NCBI GenBank assembly: GCA_028641055.1
Contig: CM054060.1
Location: forward strand, 308,684,949-308,748,948
Length of the DNA stretch: 64,000 nucleotides
Reading direction: 5' to 3'
DNA from: Alopecurus myosuroides
Lineage: Eukaryota > Streptophyta > Magnoliopsida > Poales > Poaceae
Part shown: positions 1 to 11,621 of the stretch, piece by piece
Numbering within the stretch: position 1 is the stretch's first letter
Layout: every line of letters begins with the position of its first letter
Translations under genes and position numbers: made by a program
The notes under the pieces: model-generated
The model's database searches: none
The model's input: only the letters and a program-made list of their open reading frames with translations
Told to the model about the DNA's origin: nothing

Positions 1-276
1 TCCAAAGAAGGAGCCGGCCGCTTACTTTCGTAGTTTTTTTAAGTTGTAGAATCGTCCCCCGTGTAAATTCGTCATATATTCGGCACTATTAATATAAATC
101 GCCTAAATTTTGTCCAAACTTGTTCGAATTTGTTAAATTTTAGTCAAATCTCGTTGTGTCGTCTGGGTACGCGACTGGAAACCGTCGCCCCTAGGACAAG
201 AATTGTGCCGGATAGCCCCCAAGAGGCGCTATTTTACGCCGAAAAATGGCGCTGGGCCGAATTGGCGGAAGATGCT
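1..276 (+). mobile_element. 3' end of a TIR DNA transposon, cut by the window start
   Basis: This stretch ends in GAAGATGCTC at 267-276, the inverted match of the GAGCATCTTC that opens the next element at 319. The base triplet after it is TTA, which fits the 3-bp TWA target duplications of PIF/Harbinger elements. AT-rich sequence near 60-125 resembles, in reverse orientation, the non-coding tail of the neighbouring copy (about 640-750). I read it as the terminal part of a second copy of the same family, lying tail to tail with that copy. No coding sequence is visible here. Confidence 0.5.
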
Positions 277-748
277 CTTACTTTTTGCACTCTAAAAATA
301 GTAAGCAATGACTAGTAAGAGCATCTTCAGTCGCGCCCCCCAAACGCGCCCCCACGGCTTCTTCCCGACCGGACGGGCACCTAGCGCGCCCACTCACGCC
401 CCCCATTGGGTCTTCCCGTCCGAACGCCCCCTTGTTCCCGTCCGGCAAACCCAGCCCAACCCGCCTCTCAGGGGCTCCCATGGGGTCGCCGGACGAGTCG
501 TTCGGCGCCGCGGGCTCGTCCTGCCAGCGACCCAAGACGGCCAAAAGCTGGCCCACTCCGCCACGTCTGCTTCCTCTGCCTAACGGCGCCGCCGCTCTCT
601 TCCACCGGCGCCGCCACCCAAGTAGGCGAAACTTAACAAGAAAAAGTGTGAAAATTTGGCAAACAAACTAGATTTCATTGATAGGGGCCGAATATAGGCG
701 ATCTTTTACATACTTTGGACGAAATTTAAACTAAGACGACGTAGTCTC

Positions 749-1600
749 CTACATGCCTAGGGCCTTGTACATCCTGGTGTCATCTCCGTCGTCGTCGCTC
801 GGCGGCTCCGCCTTCGGGGCGGCGTTGCTGCTGCTCTGCCCTAGGTCGCCAAGGTAGACTGGCGGGGGAGGGCAGGCGTCGTCGTCGTCGCTCGGCGGCT
901 CCGCCTTCGGGGCGGCGCTGCTGCTGCTCTGCCCTGGGTCGCCAAGTACACTGGCGGGGGAGGGCAGGTGTCGTCGTCGTCGTCGCTGTCCGAGTGGAGG
1001 ATTACGTCGCCCGACGCCTGTGGAGGAGCACGCCCTTCCCTGATGACGAGGGACTGGCTGCGGGTCCGCCGACGTGGAGGGGCCTCCTTCGGCTCCGCCT
1101 TGACGACGGCGAGAGGAGTGGGCGGCGGAGCAGGCACGGCCGTGGTGCGGCGGTTCTTCCCCCAGCCTAATCTTCCACTCGATGTGGGCGAAGACACGGG
1201 CGAGCGTGCGCCCGGGCTTGCTCCATCACATGCGGCGGCCGGCGGCATTATTGCGGCTCGAGAGGGCGCCGTGGGTGGGGACGTCGGTGAGCTCCCTCTC
1301 GAACCTGTCCTGGAAGAACGTCGTCTAGGCCGCCTCGTTGGCGGGATGCCACTCAGGCTGGTTGCGCATCGTCGGCGACATCAGCGCCCGGATCTCTTCG
1401 ATCTCGGCGACGCGCTCTGGTCCAGTGGGTGGCGGAGGCACAGGTACGCCGCCTGCGTTGAGCCGCCAGTGCCTTGGCGCGCTCTTTCCCGGCGGCGAGT
1501 TGTAGTTGGCCTCGTAGAGCAACCTTGCCTCCCAGACGCGCAGGGTTCGGCGGCCGAACCCGTTGGCGGCCGCGCCGGCGAGGTGGTTGCGGTTCACCAT
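749..1600 (-). pseudogene. Broken gene inside the TIR element, unknown function
   Basis: A minus-strand frame opens with an ATG at 1600-1598 and reads through a basic, Trp- and Pro-containing N-terminal part (residues MVNRNHLAGAAANGFGRR) to a stop at 1325-1327. Reading on in the same frame gives a sensible continuation with a second stop near 1227, and the frame finally ends at 749-751. The middle part (about 1240 to 950) looks better in another frame, with Arg/Ser-rich then Asp-rich sequence, so at least one frameshift is present as well as the nonsense changes. The C-terminal part holds a 31-residue tandem repeat with acidic and proline-rich segments. I recognise no enzymatic domain. Similar open frames accompany GC-rich TIR elements in grass genomes, but I cannot name a family from sequence alone. 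Confidence 0.5.
788..972 (-). repeat. Two-copy 93-bp tandem repeat in the broken gene
   Basis: Unit 1 is 788-880 and unit 2 is 881-972. They are nearly identical, starting with a run of GTC triplets followed by CTCGGCGGCTCCGCC. Unit 2 is one base shorter (GCCAAGTACACTGG against GCCAAGGTAGACTGG), which shifts the frame. A 93-bp period equals 31 codons, so the repeat was made at the protein level: an Asp run, a Cys-Pro run, then a Ser/Ala/Pro segment. A third partial GTC run follows at about 971-985. Confidence 0.8.
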
Positions 1601-1985
1601 GGCGAGGGGAGGCGAGAAGAGCGGCGAGGGAAGGAAGGAAGAGAAGCGAGGAGAATAGGGCCGAGGATGGCGACGGGGCCGGTTTTGTAGCCGGGCGGGC
1701 AAGACGAGGCGGCGACAGCGCCATTTCTCCGCCGCGTGGACGATTGGACTGCTCCATCGCAGCGTTCCATCTCGTCGAGGCGTCAATGCGCGCGTCTCCC
1801 GAAGCGACGAGTCTCTCCCTCGCTGACAGGACGGGGCTGCAGCCCGAAGGGGTTTAGGTTTGGGCGCCGAGTGGGAACGGGACAGCCCGTGGGCGCGGCG
1901 CCGTCCGAACGAGCCCCCAAAGGTGGCCCCGGACGCCGATCCGGACGCCTATTGGGGGCCACGACCGAAGATGCTCTAGCAAATA

Positions 1986-2092
1986 CTCCCTCCGTTCCAT
2001 ATTAGATGACTTTGGAAGGATGTATCTAACACTAAAATATGTCTAGATATATCCAATTCAAAGTCATCTAGTATGAAACAGGAACAAGAGAG
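1986..2092. mobile_element. Stowaway-type MITE (degenerate)
   Basis: CTCCCTCCGTTCC opens the element. The far end is the imperfect inverse (AAACAGGAACAAGAGAG), and an inner arm ATTAGATGACTTTG pairs with CAAAGTCATCTAGT. TA lies directly outside both ends (1984-1985 and 2093-2094), the target duplication of Tc1/mariner Stowaway MITEs. There is no coding capacity. Confidence 0.85.
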
Positions 2093-2510
2093 TATGAACA
2101 GCCTAATCACGAGCATTTCATCACGTCGCCGTAGGCTCACAGCCTTGCAATTTCTCTTTTTTTTCGCTAAGAAATAGCCTTGCACTTTCCGTGCGTCCAA
2201 TTTTCTCAAGAATACATCATGGGAGATGTATTAATTTCACGCGGCACGGCCCGAACACGTGGTTGACTGGAGGGAGTCGAGTCTTCAGCCCCAGTCCCAG
2301 ATCACCCCACTGCTACTTCTTGACCTCCTCCGACTTGACCAGCGACGGCCGCCTCCTCCCCAGCCGCCCCAGCAGACTGCAGTCCACCCCCGGTCGCTGA
2401 TCGATCCAGCGCGGCCTCTCCTCACCTGGAATCGTCGTCGCGCTCACCTGCTGCACGCGACCGTAGCTCTTGTCACTTGAGCGGAGAGGGGAGCCGGGAA
2501 GGAGGCTCGG

Positions 2511-5500
2511 ATGGAGGAGCTCAAGCTCCTTGCTCTGCAGGCAAATGAACGACGCATGAGGTACAATATTGTTTTTTTTTTTAAATTATTATCGGAGCTC
2601 CTCACTGCCCGTTCAATTTTACATGATACTGGCAAATCTCATTCTAATGCAAAGGTACAAGATTGATGATTGTGTCAATTCTACTACTGGCATCGTTCCT
2701 GTCGATCCTCGCATGTCGGCAATATACAAGGAGGCAGTGGGACTTGTGGGTATTGACGGCCCAAAGAAGAACCTTTTATGTTGGTTGGCAGATACCCAGC
2801 AAAACCTCAAGGTGGTGTCCATTGTGGGATTTGGAGGTCTCGGTAAGACTACACTTGCTAAACAAGTGTATGATGAGATCGGGGCACAGTTCAGTTGTAA
2901 GGCATTTGTATCAGTTTCACAAAGACCTGATATGACACGCCTCCTTAGTGGCCTACAATTGAAGCTTGGGATCAAGGAGCCATCTCACGATTGCGAGGTG
3001 CAGGACATCATTGACCGTCTTAGAGGACATCTCATAGATAAGAGGTACTCATTTCTTCTAATTGTTTTATTTAGATAAAATGCACATAGTGCCCGGCTTT
3101 AGATTAATAAAATTCTAACAGCCGCAACAGTAATAAGGTGTGCTGGGGAAATCAGCTTACTATTATAAATATTTTTCTTCTAGTTGCCACTTGTGCACTT
3201 GAATGGTTAATTACCTGTGAAAATAGTGTTAGCGTTCCTCTAAACGATTTTGCACGGGTTAGGGATATTTAAGTATCTTTACTAATGAGAGATACATGTT
3301 TTATGCTTTTAACCTAACGCCAAATCTTGTTGGGCTTTTTGGCCATTAAAAGGACAAGCTCCAAACTATGTCACCTCCTTTTCATGCATGACGGTTTAGA
3401 AAGCTTGCGGTTATATTTATGAGAGCATCTATAGCTCGGTCGACCTAGAAATAGTTATTTCATTGACAGATGTCCGATCAAGATCTTCTCATCCCTTTTG
3501 TACTTGCATGAATATCTTGTTTAGATTGAATGTTTCCGAGCTGTGACTTGCACGAATTTAGCATGCTTTAAGGCTGATGAATTAACTAATAATTTACTAC
3601 CCCTTTGCAACAACTACAGCCAGACAACAGCTATTATTTAAAAGGGATAATATTTAGTAGTTACATCTATAGACGTTTCATTCAAGGGGCGATGCACATA
3701 CATCGTTCTGATGCCTCAAAGATCTCGAATCCCGGCGCTGCCGCTTCTGCGACATCGTGAGCTCTGGCTCAGGTTTGCTGGAATCGAAGAAGGTGCAAAG
3801 GGAAGAGGGGATTTTTTTGCAAAACAATCTTGATTGTTACTAAATTGGAAATAGTTGACATTATATAGCAAATCCTTACATGAAAAATGGCGGCACCTGA
3901 AGAAAGAATGGCATGACTATCCTATGATCTAAGTAAGAAAGACCGCGATGCAAACTTGATGTTGGCATATGAAGGAGAGAAAATTGGAGGATCAATTCTA
4001 TTTTAATCTCCATTGAGTATGCAACTAAAGTGGAATTAGCAGAGATATAACTTAATTTCTGTAGGCCGGGGTAAATCCCCTCTTCTAAAAAAGCTACAAT
4101 TGTGGGCCACCAGATTAGAGCGACATCAACGGATAAGATTAGTTTGATCAAAGAAACTGGTACCTCTTATCTATGTACAGAAATGTATGCGTTCATGTCA
4201 TCAGTTCTTAATATATAATAGAATGTTGTAGTCTTTTATGTTCAAGCATTTCTAAGATTAATTAAATATGATTTACAGATCTTTAAAACGCCACACGTAA
4301 ATTAACTTTGTTTAGGCTTGAATGTTATGTGAATGTAATTAATTAACCTAAGGAATATTTTTTGTGTGTATTCATTACCAAGTTTCGGTGCTTCCATCTG
4401 CATCTTGTAATCATATTGTAATTTAACGTATCTAATATGTTTGAAAATAAATCTGCAGGTACCTTATTATAGTTGATGACTTGTGGGATCAATCAATATG
4501 GAATATTATGAGTTGTGCCTTTCCGGTAAATGGTAATGGAAGTAGAGTAATAGTAACTACACGAGTGGAGGATGTAGCAATTTGGGCATGTCACAATGAC
4601 CGTGAGTGTGTTTACAGAATGAAACCCCTTGAAGAACGTGACTCCAGAATGTTGTTTTTTAACAGAATATTTGGGACAGAAGATGGGTGTCCACCCGAGT
4701 TTAAAGAAGTTTCAGCTGAAATTTTGAAGAAGTGTGGAGGATTGCCACTTGCAATAATCACTATAGCTAGCCTATTAGCCAGTGGTCAAGCAAGATCAAA
4801 GAATGAGTGGGAGAGTATAAGAAACTCATTGGGTGCAAAGTTTGCCAGAAATCCCACCTTGGAAGAGATGAGGAGTATACTTAACCTTAGCTACATGAAT
4901 CTTCCTCTTCATCTCCGTCCATGTCTCCTGTACATTGGCATGTATCCAGAAGACCAGGAGATCAGGAGGGCTGATCTGGTTCGACAATGGGTAGCTGAAG
5001 GCATTGTTAGTACTTCTTATGGATCAGATTTGGAGGATGTTGCAAGGAGTTGTTTCAATGAACTTATCAATAGAAGTCTCATTCAGCCTGGAGAAACCAT
5101 AAGCTATGAGGAGGTGGTGTCTTGCAGAGTACACGACATGATGCTCGATTTGATCCTGAGCAAGTGTGCGGAAGAGAATTTTATCAGTGTGGCATATAAT
5201 TGTCAAGATGTGGCAAGAATGCATGGCTGCGAGTACAAGGTTCGTCGGTTGTCCTTGAATTTAAGCGCTAGTACCACAACATCAGGGATCATCGATACTA
5301 GCATGTCACAAGTGCGCTCATTTGCACAGTTTGGAGAGCCCAAGTACTCAACTCCTCTTTTGCTATTTAAGTACCTTCGGGTGCTGGTGTTTCAATTCTC
5401 TGACCATCTACCTCAACCAGAATTAATCTCAGGCTATCCGGTGATGGTGGACCTCACTCCTATTGGTCAATTATTTCAACTAAGGTATCTAAAGGTAACA

Positions 5501-6475
5501 GCGCTGGGCTGCTGCATAGATCTCCCAACTGAAATTCGAGAGCTTGTTCATTTAGAGACGCTGGCAATACGTGGCCCGTCACGACGGGCCGTTCCATCAG
5601 ATATAGTTTCCTTGCCACGCTTATCATGCATGATTCTTCCAGGCGGTACAGGACTGCCCCACGGCATCGAGAAAATGAAATCATTGTGTACTGTGCATTG
5701 CCTCAATTTGGGGTGGAGCTCACTGGAGGATATCAAGGGCCTTGGCGAGCTGGCCAATCTAAAGGAGTTGAGGCTCTCCAGGAGTCATAGTTATAAGTGG
5801 GGTGATAATGTGGTGGCACAGGTTGATGCTTTGGTCTCCTCAATTGGAAAGCTCCATGAGCTCAGATTCCTCACCTGCGATTTTGTGACTCCTGAACACG
5901 ATGACGACCAACTGTACTCATTATCCAACCCTCCTCTCCATATGGAGCAACTTCATCTGCCAAAATGGCTGTTGAAGAGAGTTCCTAAATGGATTGGTAA
6001 TCTCCGTTGCCTTCGTGGCCTCTCCCTACGTGTTGAGCAGTTGTCGACTGACGAGGTTCATGCTGTTGGAAAGCTGTCCTCCCTCATTTGGCTCAGTCTC
6101 AAGGTGTTGCGCATTCCTGAAGACAGTGGTGCTGTTATAATCTGCACTGGATTATTCCCAGTTCTAGAGTACCTTGCTCTCCGCTCTACTGAAGATGGTG
6201 ATGGTACGGCATGCATGGAGTTCGAGCAAGGTGCCATGCCTAAGCTACGAAGGCTCCATTTAGGACTGCGTGATGAGTGGGGCGGTGCTCCGCCAGTCGG
6301 CTTGGAGCACCTATCAGCCCTTGAGCAAATCCATGTAAATTACAGTTCCACCATCCCTAAGAGCAGTGATGTCGAGGCGGCCTTCAGGAACGCCGCACAG
6401 GTGCACCCGAGACGTCCTTCCGTCACTCGGTCCTATATGACAGTGAAGATGAGTATGCCTTTTTTTGACTTGTAA
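2511..6475 (+). CDS. NB-ARC-LRR disease resistance protein (NLR), coiled-coil largely missing
   Basis: Exons are 2511-2560, 2655-3044 and 4459-6475, joined at GT-AG introns that each split an Arg codon, giving 818 residues. It is an intracellular immune receptor of the plant NLR class. Motifs seen: P-loop GFGGLGKTT (residues 75-83), kinase-2 LIIVDDLWD (150-157), RNBS-B GSRVIVTTR (174-182), GLPLA (241-245), a VHD form of the MHD motif (371-373), then leucine-rich repeats to the C terminus. The start is the first ATG after an in-frame stop at 2478-2480. Only about 22 residues that look like the tail of an Rx-type coiled coil precede the linker, so the usual 120-150 residue N-terminal domain is absent. 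No integrated decoy domain is visible. It could be a functional truncated NLR, or the first exon could be a remnant after loss of the true 5' part. The second intron (1.4 kb) holds nothing I recognise. Confidence 0.85.
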
Positions 6476-7780
6476 CTTCAACCACCTGTCGCTATTTTAC
6501 TTCTATATATTCATTCTTCCCAAGTGGCGTGTTTGTGTTAGCAAACAAAGACATGCGGTTATATCAGCAACTGAAGCTGAATTAGCCATACATCTCCAAT
6601 GTTTGTGATTGCGTCAGTATTCCATGCGTCAACTGTATTTTTGCCTCCATCCTCTATATTTAGAGTTCAATATTTATCCACACCTATGATTCTTTTTCAT
6701 ATGGTTTTGGAATTTACAAATTCCTAGGTTGTAGTGTTCGACATTATCTACACCCATGATTTTTTTCCAAATTTTTTGAACTTACAAATTCAGTTTTTGA
6801 TTTGTCTTAAAAAATACCGGGCTCCTGGACCTTGGGCTCCAAATCGCCGCACTCCTCTCTCACCCCAATTTTAAAAAGTCGGTTCGGTGATATATAATGT
6901 CAGAGTTTGTAATTATTTGGGCGCATCTGAATCTTGGCTACCAGAATTCAGTTACTCCCTGATCTGAACAGGAAACATGTAATCAATACCTATATCCTGT
7001 TGTATATCCAGATGATCACTTGGTTTGATGCTGCAATCTCCACATATAGTTTCATATCCAGATCTTCCGTGTGCACTTTGTAAGTGAATGTAACTGCTAG
7101 CTAATACTATGAGAGCTGTTCATGTTTGCAGCTAAACAAAGATGTGTTAGCATTTACAACCAAAGCTAATGTGTTCAACGGAAAGATTTATACTTGATTA
7201 GTCATCTTATGAGAAGCATTGTGACTACTTACTTGCAACATTTCATGCATATATGAAGTTGTAGCATATTCAAATCTACAACCTGTGAAATGTGGATAAT
7301 TTGGTATCTCGGTGTAATTCTGAATTCAGAACCAGTTAGAAGGTGGTAATATACATCAACATTCTAAAGAGAGATAAACAGATGATCTATGCTGCTTTAT
7401 TAACAACAAAGCTTAATAATGATCCGTCCCAATTTCTGAACTTTGAAGTATGAAATCAGAAGCACCACAACTTTGTTCAAAATCATTCAAATAGTAAGAG
7501 TTACATGCATTTACCGCTAAAAATCACCTGCATGAAACGCCAGCACGGGAGCTACACATTACAAGGTTCATCAAGAAGAAATAAAAAACGTACCCCTTGG
7601 ATCATATGGTAACAACACTAGCCCCACCATCCCTCTGCTCCCACATTACCATCTAGGATAGCCAGGAGCATGGAATGAGAATCGAATTCAGGCCAAGTCA
7701 GTTTTCCTTAGCAGCATCTACTTTGAGCATCAGATACAACTGCGGACACGACAGCGACAACGTGGAAGAACGAGAACCGA
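6476..7780. other. Intergenic DNA between convergent genes
   Basis: AT-rich DNA between the NLR stop codon and the PP2C stop codon. It should include both 3' UTRs. I see no further open frame, repeat pair or transposon end that I can support. Confidence 0.6.
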
Positions 7781-10285
7781 CTATGAAGATTGGTCCTTGG
7801 CGACCTCCTCACTCGGTCCATCTCCAGCCGTCGTTGATCCATCCAAAAAGCGGACGATGACAACGGTGATGTTGTCGGCGCTCCCTCTTATAGAAGCTTC
7901 TTCGAGTAGTCTCTTCGCTGCTTGCTCAGGGCCGTCTATTGGCTTGACCATGGCAACAGCTTCCTGGAAAATAGCATGTTCCGGCAAACCCATTGAGTGC
8001 TACAGGGCAATAGCAAGCATATGACAGAGAATCTTCAGTAGATATGCACTTACGTCGTTAGTGACAACATCCCACAGTCCATCGCTAGCGAGGATAAGGA
8101 ATTCGAGTGAGCCGTCGACTACCTCCTCCTGGATAACAATAAAAGATAGTGATCAAGATGGTTGACTTGATAAAAGGTTTAATCACCAACTGTATAGCCT
8201 TTATCTCTCCCTTAGGAAGAACGGAACCATCATATCTTCCTTAAATGAAGACAGTAAAGTAATTAGATGAAAAGCTACATCACATTGGTCAATCAGAATT
8301 CTCTATAAAGAGGCTACTGTTGACTTGAAGGCTGGTAGTTATGATGATGTAGTGACTGCCATGAATATTATCAAAATACAACAAGTCTAAGTGCTAGTTG
8401 AGAACTAAGCAGGCAAACAAAAGCCAAACCTTGATCTCTGGATCAGCAACAACATACTGCTTTAAAAGTTTATCACCAAATGCTCGAGAAACAGCAAGAA
8501 CACCACCAACACGCCATGTCCCTACAAAAAAAAGAATAGTAAATAAACAGAATTAATATCGGCAACAAGCCCAAATTGAAGTCGAGAGTTCCAGAGGCCT
8601 CATAAAATTACCAGCCCACATCACAAAGCCTCCAGCTTCCTCGATTCGCTGCCTCTCATCAGTCTGGTCAGGTTTGTGATCCCTTGAAACCGCAATTGCT
8701 GCAAAGGTGGGATGCAGAAAACATCATCAGCGTCCAACGCAAGTGAAATGAGACTAATGTGAGATCATGTTACGTTAATTTCAACTGACACATCCACGTA
8801 CCCACAGGGAAAAACTGCAACAATATAAACTTTCAGATGAAATCAAGATTACAGAAACAGTGTTATATACATTGGACTTACCCTTCCCTCCCTTCGAGAC
8901 AACAGCTCTAGAATCACCAACATTTGCAACCACCAAGCGACCACCAACAAGAATAGCTGTTGAGGCAGTTGAGCCAGCATCTCTGGACTGGCTACTATCA
9001 GCTTTGAGAAACTCCGAATCAGTATGATTGAAGGTTTCAGCTGCAGAAAAGGAAATCATGATCAGCCTCAACAGGTGTAGGAATATTTTGATCCATAGTT
9101 TATGTATGATAAGCATACCAATAGCGGCATTTGTATCTGTCATGAATTTAGGATGCTTGATTAAATTGCTGAAAAGGTGTTTCTTCACATATTCAGCTGC
9201 GCGAGCTCCACCATGACCTATAGGAAAAGCCAAATACAGTAGTTAGCTCACTAACTAATGAAAATTTTGATCAAGGAGCTGCTGTTATATGAAAAAACTA
9301 AATAAACAAATAATAAATGTCTCTTTTCTGGCACTAGGCAGCTCATACCATCAAACACCCCAAACAGCCCGACGGTCTCTCCCTCAACTTCATCGACTCT
9401 TGTCTCATAGAAATCCTCCATCGATGCTCTTTTCCCGGTACAACTTGCAAACCCATAACTGAACCTGCCTTTTTCACTGCAATGGCAAAAAGAAAGGAAA
9501 AAAAAGTTTTAACAGACAACACAAATTCACATAACCCAATATACAGCATTTCATGTGAAACCAAATGTGCCATACTTATGAACCTGCCTTGTGTACTCCA
9601 AATCTCCAATATATGGAAACAGAGAGAATACTGCTCAGGGTAGAGCCTTATTCAAAACCGTGTTACATTTGCTGGAGAAACACGGTAATATAATGATGTG
9701 GATACACGAGAGAAATCAGATCGATCTGCTTTCATTTCCCAGATCCTCACGCCAGGACTCTCGTGTGACATATAACTCCTAAAATAGCTTTTACCTCTAA
9801 TAAAACAACGATTATATGGCACCAAAATTACGTCCAGAAATTTTGTCAACGGGGCAGATCCAACTACAAGGCTGCCCACCACTCAACTCGCGTCGCAGAA
9901 AAAATTCGCCCATAGCTCAGCAGCTAGACCACCAGACACACGTTACCTACAGCGACACGCGCTGCTCTCTAAGATCCACAGATCTCTCCTCAACCCAAAC
10001 AAAACCACCGAGCCTCGGGATGGGACAACCCGGAAGGAATCACATCAGGCAACTAGTACGCGCAAGGAGAGGGCGAAGGACGCCTCACCTGATCCCGCCT
10101 CCGGTGGCCGGCGAGCCGTCACTCCGGAACCCCATCGGTAGGGAGCACGCGTCGTCCTCCTCGCTACACCACCAGCAGTGCGACGGGCCCGCGAGCAGGG
10201 ACAGCGACAGGAGCAGGAACGGGAGGTAGGAGGCGGAGGAGAAGCGTGCGGCAGCTAGCGATGGCCCCGACGACCTCTCGTGCAT
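7781..10285 (-). CDS. Protein phosphatase 2C (PP2C), WIN2/At4g31750-like
   Basis: Eight exons on the minus strand join in frame to 1,020 nt (339 residues): 10089-10285, 9349-9476, 9119-9217, 8882-9040, 8612-8698, 8430-8521, 8054-8128 and 7781-7963, all with GT-AG borders. PP2Cs are Mg/Mn-dependent Ser/Thr phosphatases. The metal-binding landmarks are present: RASMED (82-87), GVFDGHGG (105-112), ASDGLWD, and GSADNIT near the C terminus. The core most resembles the plant subgroup of Arabidopsis At4g31750 (WIN2), from memory of that family. The N terminus has a hydrophobic run (about residues 20-33, [13 protein letters not shown]) that could act as a signal peptide or membrane anchor, followed by a Cys/Trp/acidic stretch. 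All key residues are intact. The ATG at 10283-10285 is chosen because the frame before the first splice junction begins there; an internal Met51 start cannot be excluded. The stop codon faces the NLR gene 1.3 kb away. Confidence 0.9.
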
Positions 10286-10717
10286 GAGAGGGCGGAGAGA
10301 GATCGGGATGGGGGGCAGGGCAGAGAGAGAGGGTGGGGTGGGGAGGAAGGGAAGGAAGGAGCGAGGAAAGAGAGAGGGGGAGAGGGGAGTGGATGAGAAT
10401 GAACGGCGCGTGGGTGACGTGGCGAGAATCGGGGGAGGAGACCCCGCGGCCTGCGCCTGTGCCTGGTCAACGCATCCCTTCTATTATTGCGTGCACACCT
10501 CACCTCGCCCTACTTTATGTCTTGTTTTTCTTTTGTGCCATTATTTTGTCCCGTTACTTGAATTATTGTTTTTATCACACTCCTGGTGTATTATTTGTAG
10601 ACGTTCTTTTCCCAAAAAATAAAGAGGGATATATTTAAATTTAACAAATTATGGTCACAATCGATAAAAAACAGTAGTCTCCAACCATGATTTACTTCTA
10701 TCGTGTATCATGGGTAT
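10286..10717. promoter_or_regulatory. Putative PP2C 5' UTR and promoter region
   Basis: Directly upstream of the PP2C start the + strand is purine-rich (GA runs at about 10290-10400), so the transcript strand would be CT-rich, a common look for grass 5' UTRs. No clear TATA box was fixed. From about 10500 the DNA becomes AT-rich without recognisable features. Confidence 0.4.
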
Positions 10718-10733
10718 ATGCCGTGGTAATGTT

Positions 10734-11621
10734 TTTTTTTTTTTTGAAGAAGGGTAGGGCCTCGAAGGACCCCAAAGCTGCTTATAACCAAACGGTGGCA
10801 GTACAAATTACATAAGGGTCCACAGGAAAAATAAGAAAGCAAACAGGACCCACACTTTTACAACGAGGACCCCAAAAGGAAAACGAAAAAAGCAATCGAG
10901 TCCTTGGGTCCTTACTCCACCGGAGGTTGAAGACGAACTCGAACAGCAGAGCAGTGATGCCAACGCCGGGGACGAACCACTTGGGATAGCATCTCTGAAG
11001 AACCTCCGCCTCGAGTTGTTGAAGGGCCTCCATATCGGCATCCAGCCAGGAGGTTAAAGGGCCACCGAAACGTGGCCTTGGAGGGTCGCCCATCGGCCAT
11101 GAGAGGTAGAGGCGAGACGGCCACCGCCGTCGCTCGGCCTCCACTGTTGAACTCCAGAGAGTCGCAGCTTGAGAACTGCTGTACATACAACGAAACCCAG
11201 CACCTCCCCTCAACTCCTCCGCACCGTCTCCATGACGGTTGATGGAAGAAGATAAGACCAGTACCAGGCCGCCATACGCAGAGCAAAACGAGAACCCGAC
11301 GGACTTATTAGCGGAGATGTCGACGGCGCCACCCTTCTCCGCCTCCGGCTCCATCCACTGGAGCTCCACGAGGAAGAGGGAAGCCATCGAACGCCAGATG
11401 CGGCCCGCGAGCACCGGCGCACCCCAAAACAGCAACAAGCAAACAACAGGCAAGCAAAGAAAACGAAAGAACCTAAACCTATATCTACAACCAGAGTTAT
11501 CACCTCGCCATCTCCCTCCGGCGTCGCCGGCGAGAACGGCAGGGATCCAGCCTGGGTCAACGCACTCTCGGGAGCCGACTCTCAAAGCGGCAGAGAAAGA
11601 GGAAAGCGGTCCGCCCTTCAG
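10734..11621 (-). mobile_element. Complete 888-bp poly(A) retroposon with 16-bp target duplication
   Basis: The block is bounded by the same 16-mer, ATGCCGTGGTAATGTT, at 10718-10733 and 11622-11637. A run of Ts follows the left copy (up to 10745), so the element lies on the minus strand with a 3' poly(A) tail. This is the mark of LINE-machinery target-primed reverse transcription. Its minus strand is open for 291 codons (11657-10782), with the first ATG just outside the element. The predicted product is hydrophobic in places (for example FRFFRFLCLPVVCLLLFWG) and has no reverse transcriptase or other domain that I recognise. It could be a non-autonomous LINE derivative, a SINE-like element or a retrocopy of a host transcript. 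Confidence 0.75.

Larger units (their letters stand above)
319..1976 (-). mobile_element. TIR DNA transposon (PIF/Harbinger-like size and ends) carrying a broken gene
   Basis: The ends are inverted: GAGCATCTTCAGTCGCG at 319 and, at 1976 on the other strand, GAGCATCTTCGGTCG. The flanking triplets are TAA (316-318) and TAG (1977-1979), so a 3-bp duplication with one change is possible. The element is very GC-rich, unlike its flanks. It contains one decayed reading frame on the minus strand (749-1600) and no visible transposase, so it would be non-autonomous. The superfamily rests only on the ends and the short flank match. A Mutator-type assignment is less likely because no 9-bp duplication is seen. 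Confidence 0.55.

Noticed and set aside
278..671. Overlapping frames of 76-92 codons in the GC-rich TIR element
   Set aside because: Pro/Arg-rich frames on both strands follow from base composition; none continues the decayed gene of that element.
968..1857. Long + strand frames (up to 240 codons) in the TIR element
   Set aside because: They are antisense to the broken minus-strand gene, which shows better residue composition and a codon-sized tandem repeat.
10255..10638. Frames in the GA-rich stretch upstream of the PP2C start
   Set aside because: Simple Arg/Glu/Gly or Ser/Pro runs produced by the purine bias; this is promoter or 5' UTR sequence.
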